In this document: in pieces, positions 35,542 through 46,840 of the stretch
How positions within the stretch are numbered: position 1 is the stretch's first letter
How the letters are laid out: each line of letters starts with the position of its first letter
Source: Vigna angularis
Lineage: Eukaryota; Streptophyta; Magnoliopsida; Fabales; Fabaceae
Direction: 5' to 3'
Length of the DNA stretch: 64,000 nt
Assembly: GCF_016808095.1 (NCBI RefSeq)
Contig: NC_068974.1
Location: 9,362,001 to 9,426,000, forward strand
Made by a program: the position numbers and the translations under genes
The notes under the pieces: model-generated
Databases searched by the model: none
Told to the model about the DNA's origin: nothing
What the model saw: the letters and a program-made list of their open reading frames with translations, nothing else

Positions 35542-37173
35542 CCAAATGTTCTGCCACTGTAGCAACAGTTCCGGTTGTTGCCACCGAAACTGTTGTCACA
35601 GTACCGGTCATCTCCTTTTTCAAAATAAAAAAAAAAAAATAATATTAACATCTACTGATGGATGTTATCTGACGACATCTACTGATGGGTGTCACTGAAA
35701 ATTTCTTCCCATTTTTCCTACTTATTACACTTGTTTATCTTATTTCACTGCTCTGAAATTGATAATCTGATGATTGTAACACACTGAGGACATTGTGTGA
35801 TTTAAGTGTGGTCTACTGGGGAGAAATTCTGATTTTTCTGTTAGTTTCTGTTAGTATGTATTTTGTGTGTTAAATTTTTTTTTGTTTTTGAGTGTTAAAT
35901 TTTTTCTGTTTTAAGTTGTTTTTAGTGTTCTTGAGTGCAATAAATTTTACATTTTTCTCTTGATTTCTGGATTATCTAAGTTGTAGATGTTTCCTTCACT
36001 TACTTACTACTTATAGATTGTAATCCTTGCTTTTCTTTGCTTGGAAAGATGATTATACGTTTGAGAGGTTGATTTGATTGTGACGAATACCCTGTGTGAG
36101 ATTTGAGCCACTTAATTTTCTTTCTTGTGTGTGATATGTATCTTGAATGCTTGCACATATGCCTTGGCTTGATTCTTTTTGATATACTTGATTGATATGC
36201 ATGTTCAGACGTGATAAAGGCATTTTTATTCTTGAGCCTCTTTAGCCAAATAAGCCTACCTTGTTATTATCCTTTGATACCCCTTTTGAGCCTATATTGT
36301 ATTCATTTCTTTGTTTAAAGCTCATACACTGATCCTAAGTGAAAAACAAATGATTACCTTAACCTTAGGAAAGTCTGGAGCTATAGAAGTATTTTGTGAA
36401 TAAGTGTGGTCTCCTTGGGAATTCTGATGAATTGGCTAGTTGGTTCCTCATCATGTTTTGAAATGATAATTTATATCCTGTTGTGTGAAAAAAAAAAAAA
36501 GAAAGAAAAAAAGAAAAGAAAGAAGACAGGATAAAAAAAAATGATGAGAAAAAGAGAAAAAAAAAATTGAAAAATAATTTTTGTGAATAATGGAGTCGAG
36601 AAGAGGATTGAATTAGAGGTTTGGGTGAGATTTCACTGTGTTTACATTTTTTCCTAGTGCACCTCTATTTCTTCTCAGCTATAGCTACTTATCCAAATTT
36701 ATCCTCCCCTGTACTTGGCCCCATTACAACCCAGTAAAGACCTTTTGATCAGAACATGCATATGTTTTTAAGTATTTATAATTAGAAGCTTGCCAAGTCT
36801 ACTTGTGTTTGCTTTCTTGAGTGCATTGAGTGACATTGATTTACCCTAGACACTTGAGAGAAACACTCTGAGTGCATCTGTGAGGTTTTGTTATTTTTGA
36901 ATCACCTCTTGAGCTGAATAATCATTTTGCTATGTATTGAATTGCTTGGATGATTTCTGTAAGTATGTGCGTTTCTTGACTATGTGTTGGATATTGTCTA
37001 CTTCTTTTCTCTGTCCAGATTTCTTGGGAACTGTGTAAGTTCTTTGTTTTCTTGAGAGTCTTTATTTTCTGTCTGGTGAGTTTGTGTCACCATTCCTGAA
37101 AGTCCTTTGAAGTATTCCCTTATTTGCGTCTTGATTTTGCCCAGGAGTGCAAAAGACTAAGTGTGGTCTATTT
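35542..37173. other. non-coding 3' internal region of the gypsy element
   Basis: No ORF of note. It has the same character as the 3' internal region of the Athila-like element at 51945-53281 (AAGTGTGGTCT / AAGTGTGGGG tracts, A-rich runs at 36490-36570) and ends in AAAAGACTAAGTGTGGTC just before the LTR at 37174. Confidence 0.65.
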
Positions 37174-37693
37174 TGATGAGTGAATATTTTATTCACTACA
37201 CTTATCTTATTGTACTAAAAATAATGAGGGAATTATGCTTAATTGTCCAATATTTTTCCGTTTTTCATAATTGTACTTAATTTGACCGATAATTCTTATT
37301 TTGATTAATTTGAATTATCTATGATTAATTATTTACATTATTAATTCTAGGGAAATTATTGGGTAGTAATTTGTGGGACTATCTTCTTTTTGAAGCAATT
37401 AATTAGAAGCTCTTGGATTTTTATTTGGAATTAAAGGAATGGTGTCACTGTTTGAATGGTAACACTTAGTAAATTATTTGAGAGTGAAAATCAAGAATAG
37501 AAGTATGCTTGGCCTTGGATGGCTCTCGGCTGAAATGGCAATTAGATCAAAAGTGGATTTAGTGCTTCAATTATAAATTTGCTCCATTATTGAAGCATTG
37601 TTGTCAATTAATGTGGGACCATTATATGTTTGTGGAAATACTGTAAAGAGGCATATGACTTAGAATGGATGAAAAAAAAATGATGAGGGGCCA
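37174..37693 (+). repeat. gypsy 3' LTR, truncated (first 520 bp)
   Basis: Starts TGATGAGTGAATATTTTATT and matches, as reverse complement, 39341-39861. It stops at GATGAGGGGCCA, where it meets the inverted primer-site stub with a 3-base overlap (CCA). Confidence 0.93.
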
Positions 37694-37698
37694 AAATT

Positions 37699-39861
37699 TG
37701 ATACGACTGTCGCGGTCATACAAATTTGATGTGCAATTAAAATGCAGTATAGTGCTAGGAAGTGACTCCTAGGTCGTCTCTCAAGGACCAATTTATGTGG
37801 TTCAGTCTTAGATTTTAACACGAAGGGGGGGTTTGTCAAAGTTTTTGGATGCAGAAAAATAAAATTAAAACTGGAATTTAAACAAAACAGTTGAATTTAC
37901 AAATACTGAAATAAATTTTAACGATGGTAAAAATAAATGAAAGGTAAAAGACGGTAAAAATCACAAAACGTCAAATTCATCAGTCTTTGAAATTAAAACG
38001 CTGTAACAATAAATATATAGAAAACATAACAACAGTGTAATTAAAAATTCACCTAAAGCATCAGTGAAAATGAACTGTAAAAACAACGTTGAAAATAAAC
38101 CGAACGGAAAAATACATTGAATGAATTTAACGGTTCAGAAAATAGTATACAGTAAAATAAAACAGATAACAAAAATAAAACACTTAACTGAAAATAGAAT
38201 TCAACAAAGTTTTAACACTTGAAATAAAATTACTGAACACTTAAAATAAAATACACAAACTGAAATGACGAAACTGTTTTAATTACTATAACACTGAAGA
38301 AAAATTCTACATTGCATTGGAAAAATAATGAAAATCAAGAGATAGAGCTTCCTGGAAGAGAAAAACCCGAGAGCCTCTTCCAGGCCTCCAAACGTGTGCC
38401 TACTACTCTACACTCCCTACTGCAGCTCCCCTTACACTCCACGGCCATGCCTCTTTTATAACCAAAATCTCTTACTCTTAGAGGGCTTAAAATGAGACTA
38501 AGGGGCCCTCTGTATTATTTTCTGAAAGTGCTCCACTTTCTACTAAAATGAATGCACCCATCATGTTTTCAAAAGAAGACAAACAAAACATTCCATTTTT
38601 TCAGATAAAATAAGATGGGCCCTCTCTTTTCCAGCTTCACCATTCCATTTTCCAATCCTAGACCGTGGTTACTGCTTCTACTGAACTGGTGGAGATGGCT
38701 GGATGCACCGTGATATTTCTCTGTTGTAGAGCCGTGGCTGCTACTTCCTCTAGCTGAACGTGAAATGCTGGTAGCTGCTGCTGGTTCTGGTCTTGAAGCT
38801 TTGTAGGATGATGATGGACCGAGAGTGAAGATGGTGGGCGTGTGCTGGTGCAGCTGCCTTCTTCAAAGTGTTGGGCGTGAAGACCTTCCCAAGCCGTGAC
38901 AGTGCTCTACGGTGGCAGCTGGATGGATCCGTCAGCTTTCAATTGTGGTGGCTGCCCCTGGAATGAAGAACACCACTGCTGGATCGAGTGCACCTCTTTG
39001 CTCTTCTGGACCGTGGAGGCCGTGAGTTCTTCTTCTTGTTGGAACAAGTTTGCTGCTGGATGAAGATCTTCCTCTCGGTGGCAGCTGAATGTGCTTCTTC
39101 CCTTGCTTCTCTGAACCAGCTGTTGCACTCTCTTTTCATGGACGTGACAAAGCTACATGCGTGGAGTGGTGGCTGCAGTACCGTGGTCCTTGAATCAATT
39201 CCCGTGGCATACCCAGAATAATATTACAAGTGGAGCCCATACTTTTGTCTTATGCCTTTCAAATTTGGATTGTGGAACGTTCAGATGTTAATTGTGATGT
39301 CATAGCATTTGACTAAACTAGTAACCAAAACCGTGAATAATGGCCCCTCATCATTTTTTTTTTCATCCATTCTAAGTCATATGCCTCTTTACAGTATTTC
39401 CACAAACATATAATGGTCCCACATTAATTGACAACAATGCTTCAATAATGGAGCAAATTTATAATTGAAGCACTAAATCCACTTTTGATCTAATTGCCAT
39501 TTCAGCCGAGAGCCATCCAAGGCCAAGCATACTTCTATTCTTGATTTTCACTCTCAAATAATTTACTAAGTGTTACCATTCAAACAGTGACACCATTCCT
39601 TTAATTCCAAATAAAAATCCAAGAGCTTCTAATTAATTGCTTCAAAAAGAAGATAGTCCCACAAATTACTACCCAATAATTTCCCTAGAATTAATAATGT
39701 AAATAATTAATCATAGATAATTCAAATTAATCAAAATAAGAATTATCGGTCAAATTAAGTACAATTATGAAAAACGGAAAAATATTGGACAATTAAGCAT
39801 AATTCCCTCATTATTTTTAGTACAATAAGATAAGTGTAGTGAATAAAATATTCACTCATCA
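37699..39861 (-). repeat. gypsy LTR, full length, inverted
   Basis: On the minus strand from TGATGAGTG (39861) to ...CAGTCGTATCA (37699), 2163 bp, followed by AATTTTGG (37698-37691), the start of a primer-site region. A 66- to 78-codon set of ORFs at 38907-39221 lies inside the LTR and is not considered coding. It abuts the right copy of the 111-bp duplication directly. Confidence 0.8.
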
Positions 39862-40080
39862 TAGGACCACTAAAGAATTTCTTAAGTCCTACCCCTCGTC
39901 CAACACCACGAATATATCCTGGATGCTCCGGACGTCCAATGGAAACCGCTAATATGTCATCTCGACCTTCTTGAGTGAATGACCCTTGAGAGCTTTTTTC
40001 CCAATCAGTAACCACATTTTCCCAATGAAGTTTATTGTCTAATAAGTAAACTAAATATTCTAGAAAACTCACCAAATAAT
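39862..40080 (-). pseudogene. CACTA B, right part of the split gene (with 111-bp duplication, right copy)
   Basis: 39862-39972 repeats 31780-31890 exactly. The frame continues upstream on the minus strand with KSSQGSFTQEGRDDILAVSI and WENVVTDWEKS to about 40047, the same motif as QGQFTQEGRQDILATTIG in element D. Beyond about 40080 no homologous exon is recognised. Confidence 0.8.
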
Positions 40081-40753
40081 AACTAAATCTTTATGCCACC
40101 AAGTGAGGTTATTAGAATCAATTAATGCCTTTGGGCATAAAAATCTAATATTTCAGCCAAGCTATTTAAACAAGGTATTTTTATTAGTTTATTGGTCTCT
40201 CAATGTTTTCTTCATTCGACCTCTGCTACTTTTCATCATCTATCTTCAGTTTGATCCACTTTCTTCATTGGAGAGATTTCTTAACCTCAACCAAAACAAA
40301 AAAAGTTTAAAATAATAAATAAGTAAATTTATAAAAGAAACAACTTGTGGATAATTTGATGACTTTAAAATTTTAGATATGTTGCCCCTAGTGGCCTACT
40401 AGGGATCGCTACTAATTAAATTCATTCAAATTAGTCTTTTATAAACTATTCATTGCTTAAATTGAGTACCAGAACATGATGGAGATTTAATAATATTAAG
40501 ATGATGGATATAGCTTTCATGAAGATAAAATTTTGAAGACTTTGTGCTCGCACCTGCATACCCACTCACATTACCAAAATAATGTTATTTAAGATGGATA
40601 TTTTCATAACTCCTTCAGAACAGATAATAAAAAATAATGTTATTACATATAAATAGTCAATTTTTAAAATCTCCTTTGTCATCTGATTTTCAGGTGTCCC
40701 ACCAACTCAACAGCCCACTAGCTAAAAATATTTCTAACCCCGTCAGAGTAATA
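40081..40753. other. unassigned DNA, probably CACTA B intron/5' region
   Basis: No ORF with a domain (70 codons at 40103-40315 are nondescript). It is bounded on the right by the CACTA E terminus. Confidence 0.4.
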
Positions 40754-41777
40754 CACTAGTGCAAAAAGGACTTTAAACGTCTGTTATTTTGGACTTTTAA
40801 CATCAGATCTCTGTCCGACGTCTATATGGGTGACGTTAATGAGACGTCGGACCCAGGTCCGATGTCTCTATAGACGTCCGATCCATACAGGTTAGATGTC
40901 TCTAAGGTTGCTCCTGTCATGGTGATTCGAGTTTATAACTTTATATTTTAGTTGAAGAGAATGTATTGTACATTTTTTTTATTGGATGGTTTTAAAAACG
41001 TAGTGGAGGGAATTTTAGGAGTACAAAACGCAAGAAATTGCCGCCATAGAACGCCGCCTAAAGACACGAGAATAATTGCACCAAAACCCAATGAAAACGC
41101 ATTTTAATCGGTTCAAATGAAAGATAATGCGTCAAAGAGTAATGTAATCAGAGTAAAATTAATTTAAAACGGTGCAAAAGTGAGAAAACGAACTTGAAAA
41201 GCGTAACCCGTAGAGAGAAAATGCGACGAAGATGATGAACAATGAGTGCGCGTAACGGTTGTCTCGCTTTCACGGTGTTTTAATGCCAAAATTTAGACGT
41301 CGGTTCCCCCAATTAACAAACGTCTAAAGTGCTTTAGAAGTTGGAATGGTGGGATCAGACTTCTAAACGGAGTCAAAAAGTAACTTTTTAAATTTCTGGA
41401 TTTAGGGTTTAGACGTCGGTTCCCCCAATTAACACATGTCTAAAGTACTTCAGAAGTGGGAGTGGCGGGATCAAACGTCTAAATGGAGTCAAAAAGTGAC
41501 TTTTTAAATTTCTGGATTTAGGGTTTAGACGTCGGTTCCCCCAATTAACAAACGTCTAAAGTGCTTCAGAAGTCGGCATGGCGGGATCAGACGTCTAAAT
41601 GGAGTAAAAAGTGACTTTTTAAATTTCTGGATTTAGGGTTTAGAAGTCGGTTCCCTAATTAACAGACGTCTAAAGTGCTTCAGAAGTCGGAGTGGCGGGA
41701 TCAGACATCTAAATGGAGTCAAAAAGTGACTTTTCAAATTTCTAGGTTTAGGGTTTAGACGTCGGTTCCCCCAATTA
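40754..41777 (+). mobile_element. CACTA element E, left terminus (A family), truncated
   Basis: CACTAGTGCAAAAAGGACTT at 40754 resembles the A terminus. The following CGTCTGTTATTTTGG and GACGTCTATATGGGTGACG align with 7755-7810 of A. It ends in a tandem array that is cut at 41777 where a gypsy gag sequence begins. No transposase genes. Confidence 0.8.
41294..41777 (+). repeat. 116-bp tandem repeat, four copies plus partial
   Basis: Copies begin TAGACGTCGGTTCCCCCAAT at about 41294, 41410, 41526, 41641 and 41756 (period 115-116 bp). Each holds two ACGTCTAAA motifs and AGTCAAAAAGTGAC. The last copy is cut after CCCCCAATTA. Confidence 0.93.
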
Positions 41778-41921
41778 TGTTGACCGGCCCAAATTAGGTC
41801 CTCGTTTTTGTCCTTTAGGAGTACACACTCCTTGGTAGTGTGACCCATGTTTTTGTGATATAGGCAGTGCTTGTTGCCATCTGCCCAAGGTGGCACGGGG
41901 CATCGCTTTGGTAGTAAAATC
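41778..41921 (-). pseudogene. Tat/Ogre-like gypsy gag, distal piece
   Basis: Minus strand encodes a gag zinc knuckle, CLYHKNMGHTTKEC, followed by LLKDKNEDLI, typical of Tat-lineage Ty3/gypsy gag. It is the direct continuation of the gag piece at 45717-45941 on the other side of the copia-type insertion, and is cut at 41778 by the junction with CACTA E. Confidence 0.8.
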
Positions 41922-42796
41922 TGTTACCAATAAGGAGTATTGGTAAATCTTGAAGAAATTTGTTTTGATGATGCTGCAAGAAGTTTTAGTTGAAGAAGAT
42001 ATTAGAATTAGTTAAAAGCAATTTGTAGAAATTAAATGTAGTAGGAAATTCTTGTAAACTTTGTAAACTTGCATTTTTAACTGCAATAATCTATTATGGA
42101 ATGACAATAATCGATTATCACAGAGTCATACAGGAATAATCGATTATCACATCATATAATCGATTATTACATTTTGAAAACCCTGTAACGGACTTTAATA
42201 ATCGATTATCACTTTTGATAATCGATTATCTGTGGCAGTTATAATTCATCTTTGCGAATTCAGAATAGTGAGCTATATAAGGTTCTTCCAAAACTCTAAG
42301 AAGAACACTGAGCTTTTTGAGAATACAGTTTGTCTGAGGAAGTTCTAAAAAGCTAGTTCAAGTGCTTTGCCTGGTCTCGTGAATAGGAGAAGCTCGCGTT
42401 TCGTGTGTCGATAGTCGGAGCGGTTCTCTTCGAGTTGGCAAGGTGGTCATCTTCCGGTTCGTTCGTCGAAGGAAGGTTTTATCTCTCTGTTTTTTTTTTA
42501 TTCACTCTTATTGTAATTGGTGAAACTGATTTTAGTGAAAACGTTAATCACTTTTTATAGTGATTAACAACTGGACGTAGATTCTTTTGAATCGAACCAG
42601 GATAAAAATCCAGTGTATCAATTTTTCTACTCCCTACTCTTTTTATTGTTTTATGCACATCAACTGTTTGATAAATTTTCTCTAAGAAAATTGTTTTTCT
42701 AAAACGGACCATCGAAACTTGATTTGTGACCGTAACACGCTTTCAAAATATTTTATTCCGCTGCGCGACTCTATAACGGTACCGATTGTTCCAACA
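41922..42796 (+). repeat. 5' LTR of gag-only copia element
   Basis: TGTTACCAATAAGG... to ...GATTGTTCCAACA. Contains five copies of the 12-bp palindrome ATAATCGATTAT at 42107-42229. Confidence 0.96.
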
Positions 42797-42841
42797 ATTG
42801 GTATCAGAGCTTGCTTTGATAGTTTTTCAAATTTTTTGAAA

Positions 42842-44077
42842 ATGGGCGGTCATAACCAAGTTTATGCTGAGGGTGCTTCTATTGATAGACCTCCTTTGTT
42901 TACGGGGGAAAATTATGCGTTTTGGAAAATAAGAATGCAAATATTTTTGGAGTCTATTGACAGGGGTATTTGGGAAGTTGTTATGAATGGACCAATTGTT
43001 CCCACTATTTTTGTAAATGATATGCAGGTAGAAAAACCATTTTTACAGTGGACTATGGATGAAAATAGAATGGCACAATATGATGTTAGGGCTAGGAACA
43101 TAATTTTATCTGCACTAACCCTTGATGATTTTTTCAAAGTTTCTGTTTATGAAAGTGCTCAGGAAATGTGGGAATTTTTAAGAGTCACTCATGATAAAGT
43201 CATAGATGTTGTTAAGTTGACGTTGTCTGATTCAAGCTCCTCAAGCTCAAACAATTCAAATGAACAAGAAAATCTATGCTTAATGGCCAGAAATGAATCA
43301 TCTAAAAGCCAACTCTTGAAGAAAAAGAAGGACAATCAAGGCTCCTCATCAAGCTTTAAATGTTATGGATGTGGTGAAAGAGGCCATATAAAAGTCGTTT
43401 GTCCAATTATCAAGAAATTTCACAAAAAGAAGAAGGTTCACATTGCTTGGGTTGATAATGACTCAAGTAGTTCAAGTGATTCTGTTGAAGAAACAAACTT
43501 ATGTTTGACAGCTAATGTTGATGACACTGCAAGCCAAGTAAGTTGTTCTAATTCTGAATCTAGTGAATTTGATGTACAAAAGGCTTTTCTTGAATTGCTT
43601 GATGAATCTGAAAAATTGAATGCTGCTCATAAAAATTTGAAAAAGGAATTTAAAGAATTGCGAATTAAATATGAGAAGGCATTAGATGAGGAAGTAAGTT
43701 TGAGAAATAAAATTTGCAACTTGGAAATGAAAGAGTCTTCAAATGTTGAACATCCTGTTGAATGTCTTTCATGTAAGAGTCATATGCTTGATATTGATAT
43801 TCTTGAAAATCTTCTTGAAGTTGCAACTGGAAATAATAATGTTGAAATGCCTATAACTGTTAAAAAGGTTTATAAAAACAAAAGTGTTTTTAAAAGTAAG
43901 AACCAAATTAAAAGAACCCGTAGGGTATGGGTTGATAAAGGAACTATGTCTTATAGAAACCCAAATGTTGTCACATGCTTTTATTGTATGAAAAAGGGGC
44001 ACACTTCTAACAAATGTAGAATTAAACATTTTGATGTTCCAAATGGAAAATATGCTTGGATTCCTGTTATAAAGTAA
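42842..44077 (+). CDS. copia-type gag protein (UBN2 family)
   Basis: 411 residues from ATG 42842, the first start after the primer site; an in-frame ATG at 42719 lies in the LTR. The N-terminus has RPPLFTGENYAFWKIRMQIF and WEVVMNGP, the gag/UBN2 layout of Ty1/copia elements. CYGCGERGHIKVVCP is a CCHC knuckle. A long charged coiled-coil stretch (FDVQKAFLELLDESEKLN, KNLKKEFKELRIKYEKAL) follows. A second CCHC-like knuckle, CFYCMKKGHTSNKC, is near the C-terminus. The frame is intact, unlike the other retroelement genes in the window, which agrees with a young insertion. Capsid-like RNA packaging is the expected role. Confidence 0.9.
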   Translation: MGGHNQVYAEGASIDRPPLFTGENYAFWKIRMQIFLESIDRGIWEVVMNGPIVPTIFVNDMQVEKPFLQWTMDENRMAQYDVRARNIILSALTLDDFFKVSVYESAQEMWEFLRVTHDKVIDVVKLTLSDSSSSSSNNSNEQENLCLMARNESSKSQLLKKKKDNQGSSSSFKCYGCGERGHIKVVCPIIKKFHKKKKVHIAWVDNDSSSSSDSVEETNLCLTANVDDTASQVSCSNSESSEFDVQKAFLELLDESEKLNAAHKNLKKEFKELRIKYEKALDEEVSLRNKICNLEMKESSNVEHPVECLSCKSHMLDIDILENLLEVATGNNNVEMPITVKKVYKNKSVFKSKNQIKRTRRVWVDKGTMSYRNPNVVTCFYCMKKGHTSNKCRIKHFDVPNGKYAWIPVIK

Positions 44078-44389
44078 ATTGTCTCTAACTTCAAAGGACC
44101 CAAATGAGATTATGGGGACCAAAACTCTATTGTTTTGTTTTGCAGGTTAATTTTTCAAAAGGAAAAGAAGACTCTTTGGTATCCTGGTATTTTTTAAAGA
44201 GCTTTGAAATAATTTATGAATGTTAGATGTGTCTTAAGTTGAAAATTTGGCCCAAATTTGTGTTTTTCGAAAATTAACGTAAATAATCGATTACCAAAGG
44301 TAATAATCGATTATCTCGTCCTCATTTGGCAATTTAGCTCGCAAATAATCGATTATTTAAAGGAATAATCGATTATCTTAAGTCACAGC

Positions 44390-44454
<65 letters not shown>

Positions 44455-44867
44455 TTTTTTAGTCTGTTTTTAAAAGTGGATTATTACATTCAAGGGAAGA
44501 TATATGAGTTTGTTAGATATCTTGTTTTTATCTCTATTATGGATTAATTAATATTGTTTGTACTTCTTAATTAGAGTTGAATTTCTGTTTTTCTTATATT
44601 CCATGAGGAATTCTGTTCTTTCATGTTATGAAATTTCAATTTTATTTCTGTTTTGAAATGCATCAATTCTTTTGTTGAGGGGGAGAAAAATTTGAGGGGG
44701 AGTTTTTCCACTTTTTTACTTTTTGCTTATGATCAAAAAGGGGGAGAAAACTTCTAATTTTAGTAGTGCAATTATTACTAACATGTTTGTAAGTATGGAA
44801 TCTGTGCAGGAAATTAGAAATGCTTTTAACAAATTGAATTTGTGATCATCATCAAAAAGGGGGAGAT
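44078..44867 (+). other. 3' internal region of gag-only copia element
   Basis: Holds three more full and one partial ATAATCGATTAT palindromes (44281-44377), an A-run of 61 bases (44392-44452), and GAGGGGGAG purine tracts from 44677 onward. No pol coding remains. Confidence 0.85.
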
Positions 44868-45742
44868 TGTTACCAATAAGGAGTATTGGTAAATCTTGAA
44901 GAAATTTGTTTTGATGATGCTGCAAGAAGTTTTAGTTGAAGAAGATATTAGAATTAGTTAAAAGCAATTTGTAGAAATTAAATGTAGTAGGAAATTCTTG
45001 TAAACTTTGTAAACTTGCATTTTTAACTGCAATAATCTATTATGGAATGACAATAATCGATTATCACAGAGTCATACAGGAATAATCGATTATCACATCA
45101 TATAATCGATTATTACATTTTGAAAACCCTGTAACGGACTTTAATAATCGATTATCACTTTTGATAATCGATTATCTGTGGCAGTTATAATTCATCTTTG
45201 CGAATTCAGAATAGTGAGCTATATAAGGTTCTTCCAAAACTCTAAGAAGAACACTGAGCTTTTTGAGAATACAGTTTGTCTGAGGAAGTTCTAAAAAGCT
45301 AGTTCAAGTGCTTTGCCTGGTCTCGTGAATAGGAGAAGCTCGCGTTTCGTGTGTCGATAGTCGGAGCGGTTCTCTTCGAGTTGGCAAGGTGGTCATCTTC
45401 CGGTTCGTTCGTCGAAGGAAGGTTTTATCTCTCTGTTTTTTTTTTATTCACTCTTATTGTAATTGGTGAAACTGATTTTAGTGAAAACGTTAATCACTTT
45501 TTATAGTGATTAACAACTGGACGTAGATTCTTTTGAATCGAACCAGGATAAAAATCCAGTGTATCAATTTTTCTACTCCCTACTCTTTTTATTGTTTTAT
45601 GCACATCAACTGTTTGATAAATTTTCTCTAAGAAAATTGTTTTTCTAAAACGGACCATCGAAACTTGATTTGTGACCGTAACACGCTTTCAAAATATTTT
45701 ATTCCGCTGCGCGACTCTATAACGGTACCGATTGTTCCAACA
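44868..45742 (+). repeat. 3' LTR of gag-only copia element
   Basis: Same as 41922-42796, with the five palindromes at 45053-45175. Confidence 0.96.
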
Positions 45743-46808
45743 AAATCAAATCTGCATTCAGCGCCTCCTGTAAGATCTTGGCCCAGGGGGCGCTCAACGG
45801 GGTGTACTGCTGAAAACGGGGCCTCCTCGATGCCTCACTCTGCTTGAAGCGTCCTGGCTTCCCAAATTGATTGTCGTGCTTCTTGTCGTCCGCTCTTTCT
45901 CCCTTCGCTTCCTGGCTTTCCTTCTTGTAAGACTGTTTCATCCCTTCTACTCTTATTTCATAGGTTACTTATTCTCTACATTCCTCCATCGTCTTTGGGG
46001 ATCGCCTAGAGACATTGTCTTTGAAGGGCCCTGGTTTGAGGGCCAACAACATGTATTGAAGGGCGAACTCAGGGTTAAGGCTCTTTAACCGCTAGACAGT
46101 CTTCAAGTAGCGGTCTATGAACGCTCTCAGCGGTTCCTCCTTCCCTTGCTTGAAGTATACAAACTCGAAAATGGTTAAGTCCTGAGTGCGACTACTCGCG
46201 AACTCATGCCCGAACATGGCTTTGAGCTTCTCAAAGATCTCGATAGATTTGGGAGGTAGTGAATTAAACCACTCTAATGCCTTTCCTTCCAACGACAGGG
46301 AGAAGGGTCTACACCAAATGGCATCATTCCCTGTGTCGAACGTCATTTGATTGGAAAATGTCTTGAGATGATCCTCGTGGTCGGTAGTCCCATCGTATAT
46401 CTTGAACTCGGGTGGGACAAATTGCTCTGATATGTGGACGTCCATGATCACTTGCACGAACGACAAAATGCTAAACGTGTTCTCGGCCTTCACCACCAAT
46501 TACTTGCTTATGGTCGCACTCTCAGCTGGGAGAGTCTTCGTCCCACTCTCCTTGACCTTAGTCTCGTCGGCTCACGTTTTGTCAGGTATAGTGTTTTATT
46601 TTGTCCTTTCCTCCTGGGCAGCCTTGCCCTGCTCTCCTCCATTTTCTCCTATCTGAGGAATCTTCTCTTGCGTAATCCGAGTCGAACATTCGGCGCGGAC
46701 TACGGCCAGCTCCGCTTCGTGACGTTGTTGCCTTTCCTCCATTTTTTGTTGTATCATCCTGATCATCTTCGTTGGGTCTTCTGTGCTCATATTTTTGCCG
46801 GTCACCAT
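45717..46808 (-). pseudogene. Tat/Ogre-like gypsy gag, proximal piece
   Basis: Minus strand from about 46808: a Glu/Gln-rich start (MIRQQKMEERQQRHEAEL-like), then the retrotrans_gag domain at 46499-46092 (FKIYDGTTDHEDHLKTF, ALEWFNSLPPKSIEIFEKL, LRAFIDRYLKTV), then a linker ending TPLSAPWAKILQEALNADLI at 45748, where the copia element is inserted. Frames shift between these pieces. Pol is absent. The true reading ends at about 45748; the ORF tail to 45717 is copia LTR. Confidence 0.82.
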
Positions 46809-46840
46809 TGGGTATTAATCAAGTCTCACTCGACACCATG

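Larger units (their letters stand above)
31891..39861 (+). mobile_element. rearranged non-autonomous Ty3/gypsy element carrying an antisense gene
   Basis: A 7971-bp insertion in CACTA B. In order: 5' internal leader without an LTR, a gag-type ORF (32225-33558), AT-rich spacer, an antisense WOX-like gene (34207-35541), a non-coding stretch ending in a purine-rich AAGTGTGGT tract, a truncated forward 3' LTR (37174-37693), then, in inverted orientation, a primer-site stub and a full-length LTR (37691-39861). There is no protease, reverse transcriptase or integrase. The flanks are a perfect 111-bp duplication instead of the 5 bp usual for integrase. Confidence 0.85.
41922..45742 (+). mobile_element. 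gag-only copia-type LTR retrotransposon
   Basis: LTRs 41922-42796 and 44868-45742, both 875 bp and identical where compared. TSD AAATC at 41917-41921 and 45743-45747. Primer site TGGTATCAGAGC (tRNA-iMet) at 42799-42810; the purine tract AAAAAGGGGGAGA at 44854-44866 precedes the 3' LTR. The interior encodes only gag; protease, integrase and polymerase are missing. It sits in the gag of a Tat-like gypsy element. It must be a recent insertion that used enzymes from another copia element. Confidence 0.95.

Noticed and set aside
42719..42841. Upstream in-frame start for the copia gag
   Set aside because: It lies inside the LTR and before the primer site; ATG 42842 is the first start in the internal region.
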